Source: an uncultured Erysipelotrichaceae bacterium | GTDB taxonomy: Bacteria; Bacillota_I; Bacilli_A; Erysipelotrichales; Erysipelotrichaceae | NCBI GenBank assembly: GCA_944326055.1 | Contig: CALVCT010000019.1 | Coordinates: forward strand, 1 to 39,576 | DNA: 39,576 bases | Direction: 5' to 3' | In this document: one piece after another, positions 19,534-27,729 of the stretch | How the letters are laid out: each line of letters opens with the position of its first letter | How positions within the stretch are numbered: position 1 is the first letter of the stretch | The notes under the pieces: model-generated | Databases searched by the model: none | What the model was told of the DNA's origin: nothing | Seen by the model: only the letters and a program-made list of their open reading frames with translations | Program-made: the position numbers and the translations under genes

Positions 19534-20683
19534 ATGAAAAAGATCATCTTTATCGTGCTGGTTTTATTTTTAGCGGGGTGCACTAAACACGTTGAGCCAA
19601 TGGCGACGACAGCTGTATCTGAGCAAGTAGTCTATGAAGATCTTAAAGACAGAGCTAGAGCTTATCTTAATGACACAGATAGACAAGCAAAGTTTCTATC
19701 CGAGTTTTCGATAGATACTTATAAAGTCAAAGAATATGATCTGACTGGCGTCTTACGTACACTAAGTTTTAAGACAACTAATCTGTTAAGAACGGCTGAT
19801 CTTGCTTATGGAGAGCTTGAAGATACAGAAGAACTACTATTTTCGATCGAGACAAAGCTTGATGATGAACTAATAATCGAAGTCTATGATCAAAAAGATA
19901 TCTTGATCAAATATGAAGATGAACTGATGCATCTTAAAGCAAAAGATGAGGCTTTCAGTGATCTTATCTATACCTATGTCTTCACCAAGCATGAATATAA
20001 TGGACCATCTCAGATCTCTGAAGCAGATGCTGATGCGAAAGTAGCTGATCTCGATATCAGTGAAGTCTTCAGCCTTTCTGATCTTAAAGGGAAGATCACT
20101 GATGTCATTTTGATATATGATAGTTCGATGCTTTTCGGTACAGATGGCAGCGAGATAAAGATCAAAGATGCAGATCTTAAGACACGGATCACAGATATGA
20201 TCAGCAGTATGGATCTTGAGCGCTATGAAGGTGAAAGCCTGATGGACTTGCCGCCAGTAAAGGGCTCAGGTGGCCCATCGACTTACATCGCAGAACTATA
20301 TCTTTCTGATGGCAGCATGATACGCCTTCACGATATCAAAGTCACTGGTATCGAAGTTGAACTAGTAGGAACTGATAGTGTAGCTTACTATAAGGGAAAG
20401 TATGTGGGCGATAATGATCTCATACATTCTCTTATCGATGACCTGCTGCATGAGCACCTTTTGGTCAACGAGGATATCACGCCGATCTCTTTTAAAGATG
20501 AAGATATTCAGATCAAGACTATCCAATATCTTGATGGCTTTTGGTCCGCTCATCAGCGACCCTGAAAAGAGAGGGCTCAAGGCATATGAAGATGAAAAGA
20601 TCCTAGAGGAGTATCGCAGATCAGATCGACCTCAACTCTTTATCGATACAGCTGGTAATATCTTTGAAGCAACCTATAATTAA
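19534..20683 (+). pseudogene. Large lipoprotein, frameshifted near its C terminus
   Basis: The ATG at 19534 has AAAGGAG eight bases upstream. The signal peptide KKIIFIVLVLFLAGC has a lipobox cysteine, so the product is an outer-face lipoprotein. The first frame runs 343 residues and ends QYLDGFWSAHQRP. Reading one base later from the TTTT run at 20539-20542 continues naturally as GPLISDPEKRGLKAYEDEK and then YRRSDRPQLFIDTAGNIF, ending at 20683. The expected intact protein is about 382 residues. The extra T is a simple homopolymer slip, either a real mutation, a sequencing error or, less likely, programmed frameshifting. The loss is only the last ~47 residues, so the shorter product may still fold. 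The body is acidic and beta-rich, with no family recognised. Confidence 0.72.
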
Positions 20684-20754
20684 ATTCGATAATATAAATC
20701 AAGACTAAATTGATAAAAATAATTGATTAGTCATATATAAGTAATAGACCATGA

Positions 20755-20786
20755 CGAAAAGTTGAGATAAGTATCTCATCTTTTCG
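20755..20786. repeat. 32-base near-perfect palindromic hairpin
   Basis: CGAAAAG-T-TGAGATA (20755-20769) is complementary to TATCTCA-T-CTTTTCG (20772-20786), apart from a central T-T mismatch and a two-base loop. No T-run follows on either strand. It lies between the end of the lipoprotein gene and the IS110-like remnant, so it may be a terminator relic or the end of a mobile element. Confidence 0.7.
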
Positions 20787-20807
20787 ATGATATGGATTAT
20801 AATCTAA

Positions 20808-20990
20808 TCAGAAGTTATAGTCTTCTCCGCTTTTACTTAATGAATAGATGATATTTAGCAGTTTACGAGCGGTAGCGATGTTGGCAGCTTTTGGTCTAAG
20901 GGGATGATCGACCTGCTGCCTTTTCTTTTGGCTAATAGATATAGGGGATCATTCTTCTTTAGACGATAATTACAGCTAGCACCAAGATAA
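20808..20990 (-). mobile_element. C-terminal remnant of an IS110-like transposase
   Basis: On the minus strand one frame reads YLGASCNYRLKKNDPLY and LLAKRKG. After a frameshift near 20925 another frame continues RQQVDHPLRPKAANIATARK and LLNIIYSLSKSGEDYNF before a TGA (20808-20810). The ARKLLNIIY...L pattern with a terminal SGEDY resembles the C-terminal end of IS110/IS116/IS902 transposases. Only about 60 codons remain and they are out of frame, so this is a dead relic. The rest of the element is absent. Family assignment is moderate. Confidence 0.45.
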
Positions 20991-21014
20991 AAAAAAGATA
21001 CCTTTTCAGGTATC
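20989..21014 (-). terminator. Intrinsic terminator after ribU
   Basis: On the minus strand GATACC (21014-21009) pairs with GGTATC (21002-20997) around a six-base loop, followed by eight T. The stem overlaps the ribU stop codon. Confidence 0.88.
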
Positions 21015-21552
21015 AATCACGATGTAAGATAGGCGATATGCGCTTATAGAGGATGAAGGTCACCACAGAGTTCAATATAGCTTTGATGAGATTGAAAGCT
21101 AAGATGAAAGGCATGAGACTGATGACAGCTTCTGTACTGACGCCCATGAAGTAAGGTGTAACGATAAGATTGGCGATGCACATGACGATAGTCATAGCGA
21201 CACAACCAAGCGCTAGACTTATTAGCGCGTCTTTTTTAGTCTTATGACGATCGTAGTATAAACTCGATACACCAACGAGAGCTGTCGTAGCTATGATGTG
21301 CATGATGATACCATAGATGCCACTTTGCGCACTGACTGTCAATCCTTGGATCACGCTGGCAATGATCGTTACTACGATACCAGATAGCGGTCCATAAGCA
21401 AAGCCGGCGATCAAGATGCTGATGTCTGCTGGATCATACTCTAAGAAAGCGACTTGTGGAAAGATAGGGAAATGAATGAAATAGACCAGTACGATAGATA
21501 CGGCGATGAGGATAGCCATCCTCACGAGTTTTTGAACTTGTGTGTTCTGCAT
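21013..21552 (-). CDS. ribU: Riboflavin ECF transporter S component (RibU)
   Basis: About 179 residues from ATG 21552, with AGAGG nine bases upstream; a longer frame would start inside the riboswitch terminator. Six membrane helices are predicted. The hallmark segment FLEYDPADISILIAGFAYGP is near residue 38, as in RibU proteins, followed by SGIVVTIIASVIQGL. It binds riboflavin and uses a shared EcfA-EcfA'-EcfT module encoded elsewhere, or possibly the one in this window. The FMN riboswitch directly upstream confirms the flavin link. Confidence 0.95.
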   Translation of the reverse strand: MQNTQVQKLVRMAILIAVSIVLVYFIHFPIFPQVAFLEYDPADISILIAGFAYGPLSGIVVTIIASVIQGLTVSAQSGIYGIIMHIIATTALVGVSSLYYDRHKTKKDALISLALGCVAMTIVMCIANLIVTPYFMGVSTEAVISLMPFILAFNLIKAILNSVVTFILYKRISPILHRD

Positions 21553-21585
21553 TATTCTATACCTCTTTTCTAGAAGGTCTGTGAC

Positions 21586-21616
21586 AATAAAAGAGCCCGT
21601 ATCTGTATACGGGCTC
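21586..21616 (-). terminator. Riboswitch-controlled terminator ahead of ribU
   Basis: On the minus strand GAGCCCGTAT pairs perfectly with ATACGGGCTC across a four-base loop (21616-21593), followed by TTTTATT. It lies between the FMN aptamer and ribU and would stop transcription when FMN is bound. Confidence 0.92.
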
Positions 21617-21635
21617 GCAAAAGACGAAATCAATC

Positions 21636-21750
21636 GTTTCTTTCATCCAGACTATTACTGTTGGTATAGGAATCTCACCTATTCGGCCTTTCGGTTCGCG
21701 GACTTTACCGCCAGTGAGGACTTGCACCTCGCCCTGAAACAGATCTTCTG
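21636..21750 (-). promoter_or_regulatory. FMN riboswitch (RFN element)
   Basis: Read on the minus strand, the conserved RFN blocks are in order: AGATCTGTTTCAGGGCGAGG, GTGCAAGTCCTCAC, TGGCGGTAAAGTCCGCGA, CCGAAAGGCCGAATAGG, TGAGATTCCTATACC, AACAGTAATAGTCTGGATG and AAAGAAACG. The aptamer binds flavin mononucleotide. The terminator at 21586-21616 is the expression platform, so ribU is made when FMN is low. Confidence 0.96.
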
Positions 21751-21755
21751 TGGAG

Positions 21756-21784
21756 ATATTAACACAGTCATCTCTATATGACAA
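21756..21784 (-). promoter_or_regulatory. Promoter of the FMN riboswitch-ribU transcript
   Basis: On the minus strand TTGTCA (21784-21779), a 17-base spacer and TAATAT (21761-21756). The predicted start lies at about 21749, exactly where the aptamer begins. Confidence 0.75.
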
Positions 21785-21797
21785 TAACTACTATCTG

Positions 21798-22700
21798 TCA
21801 TTCACCCCGACCAAAAGGCTCATCACTATTTAAAACATATCTCTTTATCATCTTACACAAGCCTTCTTCGGTATTTCTGGGGGCGATATATCTTGCTCTT
21901 TTCTTGACTTCATCTATCGCATTTTCCATCGCAAATGAATAATAAGCGTGATCGAACATCGTGATATCGTTCTCGCCATCACCAAAGACCATGACTTCAT
22001 CTTCATTGTAGCCTTCTTCTTCCATCACCGATCTAAGAGCATTGCCTTTGGATATACCTTTAGGCATGATCTCAACGAGTCTTGGGCAAGCTCTGACGAT
22101 CTCAAAATTCGAAAAGCGCTCTAAGATCGAAGGGAGGTATTTCTTGATGATATCGGAATCATGAGTGAGGGTGAACTTGTTGTAGAAGGGAAGATGTAAT
22201 TCATCGATATCATAGATCCTTCTTTGATCAGGATAACCATCACGACTATCATGGTTCCATGACCAAGGGCCGCCAAGTATAGGCATATCATCACTCAAGT
22301 TTCTTTCTTCTCTTTCTTTCATGATGAGTGGCATTACTTCTTCAGGTATAAAGTATTCGATGCCACCATCGAAGTAGGCTTGCGTCTCAAGATAAAATGG
22401 CTTTACAAATTCAAAGATCTCTTTGATCTCATCTTTTGATATCCTCTTGATGACTTCCCTTTTATTACTGGCTAGGTCATAGATAGCCATACCATTGACT
22501 TCAATGAGTTTTCCACCATATCTAAACATCTCTAGTTGTTTAGCGTACTTGAACAGTCTAGTGTGTAGTCGTCCACTTGCAAGTATGAGTTTGATACCCA
22601 TCTTTTCACAAGTTATCAAAGCCTCTTTAGTATCTTTAGTGATAGTATCTTTATCATCTAAAAGCGTACCATCCATATCCATCGCTATCAGTTTGATCAT
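21798..22700 (-). CDS. Cof-type HAD-superfamily phosphatase
   Basis: 300 residues from ATG 22700, with AGAGG five bases upstream; the earlier in-frame GTG overlaps that site. HAD motif I is AMDMDGTLLDDKD, motif II is LILASGRL, a lysine lies in the cap-core region near MPKGISKG, and motif IV is VMVFGDGENDITMF. The large insert between motifs II and III is the C2-type cap of the Cof family. These enzymes remove phosphate from sugar phosphates, flavin mononucleotide and similar small molecules. Its position after ribU makes a flavin role possible, but the gene reads toward ribU and its substrate is not known. Confidence 0.92.
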   Translation of the reverse strand: MIKLIAMDMDGTLLDDKDTITKDTKEALITCEKMGIKLILASGRLHTRLFKYAKQLEMFRYGGKLIEVNGMAIYDLASNKREVIKRISKDEIKEIFEFVKPFYLETQAYFDGGIEYFIPEEVMPLIMKEREERNLSDDMPILGGPWSWNHDSRDGYPDQRRIYDIDELHLPFYNKFTLTHDSDIIKKYLPSILERFSNFEIVRACPRLVEIMPKGISKGNALRSVMEEEGYNEDEVMVFGDGENDITMFDHAYYSFAMENAIDEVKKRARYIAPRNTEEGLCKMIKRYVLNSDEPFGRGE

Positions 22701-22805
22701 ATACACCTCTTAAACAATTACATGATAACATCCTCAGAGCTTATTTTTACTTTAGAAGTGCAATAAGCTCTTAAGTGCTATAAATTAAGTGGAAAAAGTG
22801 CATGA

Positions 22806-22952
22806 TTGGTAAAGTATGAGACGATCTTAGATGCTGGTGTAAAGATCATTTCGCATGTCTATTCATCGATCATCGATAAAGACACCAAGAAGACAAGAGT
22901 CGATGACGTTAGAAGACTACTAGAGGTGACAGGGTCTCTTTTAAGGGGCTAG
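22806..22952 (+). other. Possible coding remnant in the 22.70-23.06 kb gap
   Basis: A frame of 48 codons starting at a TTG with no ribosome-binding site. It reads VKYETILDAGVKIISHVYSS and DKDTKKTRVDDVRRLLEVTG. It ends at TAG 22950-22952, just before the hairpin at 22962. The protein-like, charged composition and the following hairpin suggest the tail of a lost gene. Nothing is recognised. The rest of this 357-base gap holds only the hairpin and the secG promoter. Confidence 0.25.
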
Positions 22953-22961
22953 GCATATCTC

Positions 22962-22987
22962 AATAAGACTGCTTTGGCGGTCTTATT
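22962..22987. terminator. Hairpin, possible bidirectional terminator
   Basis: AATAAGACTGC (22962-22972) pairs over 11 bases with GCGGTCTTATT (22977-22987), with one G-T pair and a TTTG loop. The A/T-rich outer arms could serve as terminator tails on both strands. Confidence 0.6.
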
Positions 22988-23000
22988 CATATGATCACGA

Positions 23001-23030
23001 TTGACTTAACTAGGCTTTTGATAGTATGAT
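23001..23030 (+). promoter_or_regulatory. Promoter of secG-rnr-smpB
   Basis: TTGACT (23001-23006), an 18-base spacer and TATGAT (23025-23030), ahead of AGGAGGTG (23045-23052) and the secG ATG at 23058. Confidence 0.65.
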
Positions 23031-23057
23031 ATACAAGCATTTACAGGAGGTGAAAGA

Positions 23058-23279
23058 ATGTTAGATATCATACTTCTAGTCGTATCAGCTCTATTGATAT
23101 TATTGTCATTATTACAGAGTGGTAAGTCTGATGGTCTTGGGGCTTTCACCGGTTCTAATGACTTAGGCCTTTTCGCTAATGTAAAAGAGCGAGGTCCAGA
23201 AAAGTTACTATCGCATGTGACTTTGATCTTAGGTATCATCTTCTTTGCGTTAGTTATCGTGATCAGGATCGTAGGATAA
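23058..23279 (+). CDS. secG: Preprotein translocase subunit SecG
   Basis: 73 residues with two membrane helices (about residues 2-20 and 51-71). Between them is the conserved loop LLQSGKSDGLGAFTGSND, typical of SecG (QxGKxxGL...FGG-like). It assists SecYE in protein export. AGGAGGTG gives it the strongest ribosome-binding site in the area. SecG followed by rnr and smpB is a classic Bacillota gene order. Confidence 0.95.
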   Translation: MLDIILLVVSALLILLSLLQSGKSDGLGAFTGSNDLGLFANVKERGPEKLLSHVTLILGIIFFALVIVIRIVG

Positions 23280-23300
23280 GGGCCATGCCCTTTTTTATTT
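23278..23300 (+). terminator. Short hairpin between secG and rnr
   Basis: AAGGGC (23278-23283) pairs with GCCCTT (23287-23292), followed by a T-rich tail. It ends two bases before the rnr ATG, so it could both attenuate transcription and limit rnr translation. Confidence 0.65.
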
Positions 23301-23301
23301 T

Positions 23302-25335
23302 ATGAAAGATAAGATCTTAAGTTATTTGAAGAAAGAGAAGAAAGGTGCTGATGTCCATCAGATGATGGACTATTTTGGCTTTAAGGGGGCATTCGACTTC
23401 AAAGAGCTCATGAAGATCCTCAATAGGCTAGAAGATGACGATCTCATCTACCGTGATACAAATGATGTCTATCATGATCTATCGAATTATGAGATCAAAG
23501 AAGGCACAGTGATCTTGCGTTATAATGGCACAGCCTTTATAGAAAAAGAGACAGGCTACAATAAGATCGTCGATCTAAATGGCGCACTGCACAAAGATGT
23601 CGTCTGGTATATAAATGGTAAGGGTGGTCTTTATGTCATCAAAGTGATAAAGAGGAATACTGATACAGTCATTGGTACGATCTATCGCTATCGACACACT
23701 TATCATTTCAGATCCGATGATGAAAGACTAAAAGGCTTCAAGATCACTAATTTCAAGTCTTATCCTTTAAAAGATAAGATCAAAGTACGTTGTATCATCA
23801 CTGATTATCATAAAAAGGAGATGAAGATCGAAAAGACGATATGTTCATTAGATGATCCAAGATGTAATGAATTATCTATCGTCTATGGTGCTCATGTTCC
23901 TCTTGAATTCAGTCCTGCTGTCCTTAAAGAAGCTGATCGCTTAGTTATGGGTACGGATATGAGTGAAAGAAGAGACCTTACAAATGAGCTTACGATCACG
24001 ATCGATGGTGAGAGTGCTAAAGATTTCGATGATGCGATCAGTATCAGAAAAGATGAAAAGGGCTATATCTTGAAGGTCCATATTGCAGACGTGTCTTATT
24101 TTGTCAAAGAGGGGTCGGCTATCGATAAGAGTGCTAAGGAGCGTGGTACTTCGATATATTATACCGATCAGGTGATACCGATGTTGCCAGAGAAGCTTTG
24201 TAATGATCTTTGTTCATTGGTTGAAGGTAAAGAACGCTATGCACTGACTGTTGAGATCCACTATGATCTTAAAGCTGATGTCATCGATACTGACTTTTAT
24301 CCTTCGATCATCAAGTCAGATCACAGAATGACATACACAGCCGTCAACAAGATCCTCAATGGCGACAAAAAGACTATCGAGTGCTATCCTGATCTTATAG
24401 GATTTATCGCGATAGCTAAAGAACTCTCCGATCTGATCAAAGCTAAAAGAAAGAAAGCCGGTGCTATAAGTTTTGATGATGATGAAGCTATGATCACTTT
24501 GGATGATGAAGGAAGAGTCATCGATGTGAAAAGAAGAGAACGCGGTGTATCTGAGGGCATCATCGAAGATCTCATGATCGAAGCTAATGTCGCTGTCGCC
24601 AGCTATATGCACTATCTGGATTATCCGATGATCTACCGCGTCCACGATAGACCCAAAGAAGATAAGATAAAGATCTTTTTTGAAGTACTTGAAGGTCTCG
24701 GTTATAAGATCAAAGGTGATCACTATATGATCTATCCAAAGCAACTACAAGAAGTACTTTTATATTTCAAGAATAAAGAAGAAGAGTCTGTCATCTCTAA
24801 GTTATTGTTGCGGTCGATGGCTAAAGCTCTATATGATGATGTGTGTATGGGTCACTTTGGTCTCGCACTCAGTGATTATTGTCATTTCACTTCGCCGATC
24901 AGAAGATATCCTGATCTTATGGTCCACAGGATGTTGAGGCGCTATGTCTTTAAAGCTGATCTAACGAATTATGAGAAAGATAAGAAGCGGATGCACGATA
25001 TCGCTGTGAAGTGTTCGGATGCTGAAAAAAGGGCGACACAGATCGAAAGAGATGTCGAAGAAGTACGCAAAGCTGAGTATATGCAAGATCATATCGGTGA
25101 AGTCTATAAGGGGATCGTCAGTGGTGTGACAGAGAGAGGCATCTATGTTAAACTTGAAAACACGATCGAAGGTCTTCTTGCGATCGAGGATCTTGATGGC
25201 TATTTTGAATACGATGAGAAGATGATGACTTTAAGGAGTACAGATAAAGTCTATCGTCTCGGTGATAGAGTGACAGTTGAAGTCACATTAGATCTAAATG
25301 ACAGACCAGGAGTCAGATTTATACTATATGGATGA
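23302..25335 (+). CDS. rnr: Ribonuclease R
   Basis: 677 residues, shorter than the 750-800 of many RNase R proteins. It has an N-terminal winged-helix region (about 1-65), a cold-shock-like domain (about 65-210), and an RNB catalytic domain starting near residue 230 with DGESAKDFDDAISI, whose aspartates bind the catalytic metal. An S1 domain lies near residues 598-670 (GEVYKGIVSGVTERGIYVKL). The basic C-terminal tail seen in many homologues is missing. It degrades structured RNA 3' to 5' and acts with SmpB/tmRNA in ribosome rescue. There is no visible ribosome-binding site before ATG 23302. It overlaps smpB by eight bases. Confidence 0.96.
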   Translation: MKDKILSYLKKEKKGADVHQMMDYFGFKGAFDFKELMKILNRLEDDDLIYRDTNDVYHDLSNYEIKEGTVILRYNGTAFIEKETGYNKIVDLNGALHKDVVWYINGKGGLYVIKVIKRNTDTVIGTIYRYRHTYHFRSDDERLKGFKITNFKSYPLKDKIKVRCIITDYHKKEMKIEKTICSLDDPRCNELSIVYGAHVPLEFSPAVLKEADRLVMGTDMSERRDLTNELTITIDGESAKDFDDAISIRKDEKGYILKVHIADVSYFVKEGSAIDKSAKERGTSIYYTDQVIPMLPEKLCNDLCSLVEGKERYALTVEIHYDLKADVIDTDFYPSIIKSDHRMTYTAVNKILNGDKKTIECYPDLIGFIAIAKELSDLIKAKRKKAGAISFDDDEAMITLDDEGRVIDVKRRERGVSEGIIEDLMIEANVAVASYMHYLDYPMIYRVHDRPKEDKIKIFFEVLEGLGYKIKGDHYMIYPKQLQEVLLYFKNKEEESVISKLLLRSMAKALYDDVCMGHFGLALSDYCHFTSPIRRYPDLMVHRMLRRYVFKADLTNYEKDKKRMHDIAVKCSDAEKRATQIERDVEEVRKAEYMQDHIGEVYKGIVSGVTERGIYVKLENTIEGLLAIEDLDGYFEYDEKMMTLRSTDKVYRLGDRVTVEVTLDLNDRPGVRFILYG

Positions 25336-25780
25336 TAAAGTAAAAGAGATCGCCAGAAACAAGAAAGCCTACCATGATTATCTTATCGAAGATAAGTATG
25401 AAGCAGGCATGGAACTTACTGGCACAGAGATAAAGTCGATCAGAAGAGGTAAGGTACAGTTCAAAGATGCCTATATATCTTTTGTGAGTGGTGAAGCCTA
25501 TATCAAAGGTATGCATATAGCTGAGTATAAGGAAGGTAATCGTTTCAATCACGATGAAGAAAGAGATCGTCGCTTGCTTCTTCATAAAAATGAGATACTC
25601 AAGATGTATAGTAAGTGTAAGATGCAAGGCTATACAGTGATACCGTTGCGCCTTTATCTAAAACACGGCTTAGCTAAACTTGAGATCGCTCTAGCTAAAG
25701 GTAAGACACTTTATGATAAAAGACAGTCAGATAAAGTGAAGACTATGCAAAGAGAGATCGAAAAAGCGATGCGCTATTGA
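25328..25780 (+). CDS. smpB: SsrA-binding protein SmpB
   Basis: 150 residues from ATG 25328, which overlaps the rnr stop (ATGGATGA). The family start IARNKKAYHDYLIEDKYEAG, ELTGTEIKSIRRGKVQFKDA and the basic tail KTLYDKRQSDKVKTMQREIE are all present. It binds tmRNA and brings it to stalled ribosomes. The stop codon TGA is part of the -35 element of the next promoter. tmRNA (ssrA) itself is not seen in the window. Confidence 0.97.
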   Translation: MDDKVKEIARNKKAYHDYLIEDKYEAGMELTGTEIKSIRRGKVQFKDAYISFVSGEAYIKGMHIAEYKEGNRFNHDEERDRRLLLHKNEILKMYSKCKMQGYTVIPLRLYLKHGLAKLEIALAKGKTLYDKRQSDKVKTMQREIEKAMRY

Positions 25781-25805
25781 CAGTCAACATACTTTGGCTT
25801 ATCAT
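25777..25805 (+). promoter_or_regulatory. Promoter of the T-box-metNIQ transcript
   Basis: TTGACA (25777-25782, a perfect -35), a 17-base spacer and TATCAT (25800-25805). The -35 overlaps the smpB stop codon. Confidence 0.82.
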
Positions 25806-26045
25806 CATCTCATAAAAGCGATGAAAAGAAGAGTAATCTCTTTGATGCTTCTAAGAGAGTCCCGTTAGGTGAGAGGGGATAAGCTAGATGAGATGAAGAT
25901 GGTCTTGGAGCAGTCACTTCGATATGAGAGGTGGACAGGGGCGCCTGTTATAGCGCTAGAGTATGATAGTACTCGATGAGGTATCGTTAGATACGAAATA
26001 AGGTGGTAACACGTCTGATCAAGTCGTCCTTAGGGACGGCTTTTA
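25806..26045 (+). promoter_or_regulatory. T-box leader, probably methionine-specific
   Basis: The leader has the ordered parts of a T-box riboswitch. AGAGTAA at ~25832 is the 5' side of the specifier loop. AAGAGAGTCCCG and GGTGAGAGGGG form the stem I distal AG-bulge region. TGAAGATGGTCTTGGAGC carries a candidate AUG specifier at 25899-25901. A small stem III (GTATC/GATAC) precedes the T-box sequence AAATAAGGTGGTAACACG (25996-26013). The terminator AAGTCGTCC/GGGACGGCTT with TTTT lies at 26021-26044. Uncharged initiator/elongator tRNA-Met would favour the antiterminator and switch on the methionine importer. The codon choice is read by eye; GAU in an overlapping frame is the main alternative, but AUG fits the gene. 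Confidence 0.9.
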
Positions 26046-26065
26046 TTGTATTAGGGGGTGAGAAG

Positions 26066-27067
26066 ATGATAGTACTCAAAGATGTGACAAAGAGCTATGG
26101 CGAGGTAGATGCTGTTGATCATGTAAGTATCGAAGTGGCGGATGGCGAGATCTTTGGGATCGTTGGTTATTCAGGTGCTGGTAAGTCGACGCTGATCAAG
26201 CTGATCGACAGAATAGAAGAGGCTGATAGTGGTGAGATCATCATTGGGAAAGATGATATCTGTAAACTTGAAGGCAAAGATCTATTAGAGAAAAGACGCA
26301 AGATCTCGATGATCTTTCAAAACTTCGACCTTCTGTGGTCAAAAGATGTCTTAGATAATATCGCCTTTCCTTTGATGCTTAAAAGAGTCGAGAAAAAGAA
26401 AAGAAGGGAGTTAGCTAAAGAGTTAGCGAAAGAAGTCGGCTTAGAAGATAAGATCCACGCTTACCCAAGTGAATTATCAGGTGGCCAAAAACAAAGAGTC
26501 GCGATCGCTAGAGCTTTGATCGTAAAACCAGAGATCTTACTTTGTGATGAGGCAACGAGCGCTTTGGATCCCAAGACGACAGAAGATATCTTAGACCTCT
26601 TGCGCAAGATCAATAAGGAGTATGGTCTCACTATCTTAATGATCAGCCATCAAATGGAAGCGATCCAGAAGGTCTGTGATCGTCTAGCCATCATGGCTGA
26701 TGGAAGAGTCATCGAAGAGGGCACAGTCTACGAGATCTTTGCTGATCCAAAAGAAGAACTAACTAAGCGTCTCATCAGGACTGTCGATACTGGTCTTGAT
26801 GTAAAGAAGACGGCTTTAGAGCTCAAGGAGCGTTATCCTGAAGGGCATCTATTGCGTTTGACTTTTGATGAAGTCACTTCTCAAAGACCTATCTTATTCG
26901 AGCTCTCAAATAAGACCCATATTCCTATGAACATCGTTTCTGCCAATATCAAGAATACGGCAGTAGGTACTCTTGGCGTCATGTATGTCCATATCGAGAA
27001 GCGTCATGATATCGCTTTGGTCTTAAGTGAACTAAATGCTGATGGTGTTAAAGTGGAGGTGATCTAG
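26066..27067 (+). CDS. metN: Methionine ABC transporter ATP-binding protein MetN
   Basis: 333 residues from ATG 26066, after GGGGGTG; the longer frame would begin inside the T-box. Walker A GYSGAGKST is near residue 38, the signature is ELSGGQKQRVAIARAL, and Walker B is ILLCDEATSALD. After about residue 255 it carries the C-terminal NIL (ACT-like) domain, with HLLRLTFDEV and NTAVGTLGVMYVHIE. In E. coli MetN this domain binds methionine and shuts transport. It abuts metI with no gap. Confidence 0.96.
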   Translation: MIVLKDVTKSYGEVDAVDHVSIEVADGEIFGIVGYSGAGKSTLIKLIDRIEEADSGEIIIGKDDICKLEGKDLLEKRRKISMIFQNFDLLWSKDVLDNIAFPLMLKRVEKKKRRELAKELAKEVGLEDKIHAYPSELSGGQKQRVAIARALIVKPEILLCDEATSALDPKTTEDILDLLRKINKEYGLTILMISHQMEAIQKVCDRLAIMADGRVIEEGTVYEIFADPKEELTKRLIRTVDTGLDVKKTALELKERYPEGHLLRLTFDEVTSQRPILFELSNKTHIPMNIVSANIKNTAVGTLGVMYVHIEKRHDIALVLSELNADGVKVEVI

Positions 27068-27715
27068 ATGATCTTAGAAGCATTATATGAGACTTTATAT
27101 CTAACTTTCATTCCTCTTATCATCTCTTGTTTCTTAGGGCTTTTGATAGGGACGATCATCTTTATCACCGGTTCAGATATCATCGTCAAAAGTGACAAGA
27201 AGTATCTCAAGGTCATCAGTAAGGTAGCTGATGCGCTCGTCAATATCTTGCGCTCCATCCCGTATCTCATCCTTATCATCTGGCTATTGCCTCTCACTTC
27301 TTTTTTAACAGGTAAAGTCATCGGTACAGAAGCAGCCATCCCGGCTTTAGTCTTCAGTGCGACACCATTTTTCGCAAGGATGGTCATCATCGCTTTTGGC
27401 GAAGTAGATAAAGGAGTCATCTTTGCCTCTAAAGCGATGGGAGCGACGATCAAAGATATCATCATCCATGTGCTCATACCTGAATCTTTACCAGCTCTTA
27501 TCTCAAGTATCACAGTAACAGCGATCAACCTCATCTCATACAGTGCGATGGCTGGGGCGATAGGTGCTGGTGGTCTTGGCTATGAAGCTTATCAATATGG
27601 CCTTGTCAGAAGAGATACAGGACTCATGTTCATATCGACGGCGATGATCGTCATCATCGTCTTTGCGATACAGATCTTGGGCGATCACCTTGCCCATAAA
27701 GTAGATAGACGCTAA
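27068..27715 (+). CDS. metI: Methionine ABC transporter permease MetI
   Basis: 215 residues with five membrane helices. The coupling loop SKAMGATIKDIIIHVLIPES has the EAA-type pattern with a central glycine. LRSIPYLILIIWLLP is a typical MetI segment. It starts directly after the metN stop, and metQ follows after AAGGAGGAG. Confidence 0.95.
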   Translation: MILEALYETLYLTFIPLIISCFLGLLIGTIIFITGSDIIVKSDKKYLKVISKVADALVNILRSIPYLILIIWLLPLTSFLTGKVIGTEAAIPALVFSATPFFARMVIIAFGEVDKGVIFASKAMGATIKDIIIHVLIPESLPALISSITVTAINLISYSAMAGAIGAGGLGYEAYQYGLVRRDTGLMFISTAMIVIIVFAIQILGDHLAHKVDRR

Positions 27716-27729
27716 GGAGGAGAAAGATC

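Noticed and set aside
19534-20683. Programmed +1 frameshifting in the lipoprotein gene
   Set aside because: No slow codon or stimulatory structure of a known type is evident at the TTTT run; a homopolymer slip is the simpler reading.
24316-24744. Minus-strand open frame of 142 codons in rnr
   Set aside because: Antisense to the RNB catalytic domain of RNase R.
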